Shown: positions 4,950 through 5,688 of the stretch, piece after piece
How positions within the stretch are numbered: the first letter of the stretch is position 1
Layout of the letters: each line of letters begins with the position of its first letter
Source: Clostridia bacterium
Lineage (GTDB): Bacteria > Bacillota > Clostridia > Christensenellales > Aristaeellaceae
DNA length: 5,688 nt
Reading direction: 5' to 3'
Assembly (NCBI GenBank): GCA_024404395.1
Contig: JAKSPZ010000079.1
Coordinates: forward strand, 1 to 5,688
The notes under the pieces: generated by a model
The model's database searches: none
What the model saw: the letters and a program-made list of their open reading frames with translations, nothing else
What the model was told of the DNA's origin: nothing
Translations under genes and position numbers: made by a program

Positions 4950-5688
4950 ATGAAAAAGCTGATGTGCATCCTTTTCGTGCTGGTGATCGCGCTTTCGAGC
5001 GTTGCCTTCGCCGAAGCAACGGAAGCGCCTGCCGATGCGGTGACCGAGGTCGTTGAGACTGTCGAAGAAACCGCCGAGGCTGAAGACGCGGTTGAGGCAA
5101 CCGAAACTGCGGAAGAACCCGAAGCCAAAGAGAATGCCTTTTTGAATGTTGTTTCCGATGTCAATGACGCGGTGAACAACGTCGTTTGGGGCTGGCCCGC
5201 ACTGATCCTGCTGGCATTCGTCGGCGTCCTGATGACGCTCCTGACGAAGGTCTTCCAGCTGTCCCATTTTGCCCACTGGTGGAAGAACACCATCGGCGCG
5301 ATCTTCAAGGACAAGAAGGTCATTTCCCATACCAAGGACAAGTCCATTTCCCAGTTCCAGTCTCTGTGCACCGCACTGGCAGCGACGGTCGGCACCGGTA
5401 ACATCGTTGGCGTCAGCGGCGCCATCATCATCGGCGGTCCCGGCGCCGTGTTCTGGATGTGGCTCATCGCCTTCTTCGGCATGATGACCAACTACTCCGA
5501 GAACGTCCTCGGTATCTTCTATCGCCGCAAGAACAGCGAAGGCGAATGGTCCGGCGGTGCTATGTACTACCTGCAGGATGGTCTGGGCGCCAAGACGGGC
5601 TGCAAGGCCATCGGTAAGATCCTAGCCGTGCTCTTTGCTCTGTTCTGCATCCTGGCCTCCTGCGGTACCGCCCACATGACGCAGGTCA
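4950..5688 (+). CDS. AGCS-family sodium:alanine/glycine symporter, N-terminal part, with signal peptide and acidic leader
   Basis: The gene is 5'-complete and 3'-truncated: 246 codons are visible of a family usually about 450-500 residues. It imports glycine and/or alanine with Na+ across the cytoplasmic membrane. Family marks are the hydrophobic segment around WGWPALILLAFVGVLMTLL (80-98), FQSLCTALAATVGTGNIVGV (136-155), GGPGAVFWMWLIAFFGMM (162-179) and GEWSGGAMYYLQDGLG (198-213). Unusually, residues 1-21 form a classic signal peptide (MKKL, hydrophobic core, AFA cleavage site). They are followed by about 40 residues rich in Glu, Ala, Thr and Val before the first transporter helix. The start ATG at 4950 has GGAGG at 4938-4942 with a 7-nt spacer. 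The glycine riboswitch and terminator immediately upstream point to glycine as substrate and regulator. The family is certain; glycine preference over alanine is inferred from the riboswitch. Confidence 0.93.
   Translation, partial: MKKLMCILFVLVIALSSVAFAEATEAPADAVTEVVETVEETAEAEDAVEATETAEEPEAKENAFLNVVSDVNDAVNNVVWGWPALILLAFVGVLMTLLTKVFQLSHFAHWWKNTIGAIFKDKKVISHTKDKSISQFQSLCTALAATVGTGNIVGVSGAIIIGGPGAVFWMWLIAFFGMMTNYSENVLGIFYRRKNSEGEWSGGAMYYLQDGLGAKTGCKAIGKILAVLFALFCILASCGTAHMTQV

Noticed and set aside
4844..5491. A 215-codon minus-strand open frame opposite the riboswitch and symporter
   Set aside because: It overlaps the riboswitch and the AGCS coding region, is rich in Ser/Thr/Ala of low complexity, and has no family motif or ribosome-binding site.
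1..5688. CRISPR array, insertion sequence, tRNA or rRNA gene
   Set aside because: No regularly spaced repeats, transposase motifs, terminal repeats, or tRNA/rRNA signatures were seen on reading both strands. The window is nearly filled by the genes and leaders listed.

Overview
The window looks like chromosomal DNA from a Gram-positive Clostridia-type bacterium (Bacillota), possibly an uncultured gut or host-associated anaerobe. This rests on strong GGAGG ribosome-binding sites 4-8 nt before nearly every start, near-consensus sigma-A promoters in A/T-rich spacers, a glycine riboswitch with an intrinsic terminator, and protein families typical of such organisms. The taxonomic placement is an inference, not a database result.

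Layout. From position 1 to 3610 the minus strand carries four tightly packed genes, transcribed right to left. In transcription order they are a divergent NagB-superfamily protein (glucosamine-6-phosphate deaminase-like), a uroporphyrinogen-decarboxylase-superfamily protein (MtaA/CmuA-type relative), a cytoplasmic Asp-box/BNR beta-propeller related to sialidases, and the N-terminal part of an Ldh_2-family NAD(P)-dependent dehydrogenase cut by the window edge. The gaps are 12, 18 and 15 bp, each holding a ribosome-binding site, so this is almost certainly one operon. Divergent to it, on the plus strand, is an AraC-family regulator (cupin plus double helix-turn-helix). The shared control region (3611-3755) holds a strong plus-strand promoter, an inverted repeat and a repeated 8-mer.

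Right of the regulator is a separate unit on the plus strand: a consensus promoter (4711-4738), a single-aptamer glycine riboswitch, an intrinsic terminator and the start of an AGCS-family sodium:alanine/glycine symporter that runs off the window. A 12-bp pairing between the aptamer's 5' side and the terminator's 5' arm can be read directly from the sequence. It predicts an OFF switch, with glycine terminating transcription of its own uptake gene.

How the genes may work together. The four-gene operon plus its regulator looks like an inducible catabolic cassette for a modified sugar or amino sugar. The propeller protein would act on a glycan-like substrate in the cytoplasm, the NagB-like protein on a phosphorylated sugar, and the dehydrogenase on a 2-oxoacid/2-hydroxyacid. 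The URO-D-like member may transfer or remove a small group. Three of the four enzymes lack a residue that is central in the best-known relatives, so the textbook activities should not be assigned. The substrate cannot be read from this window.
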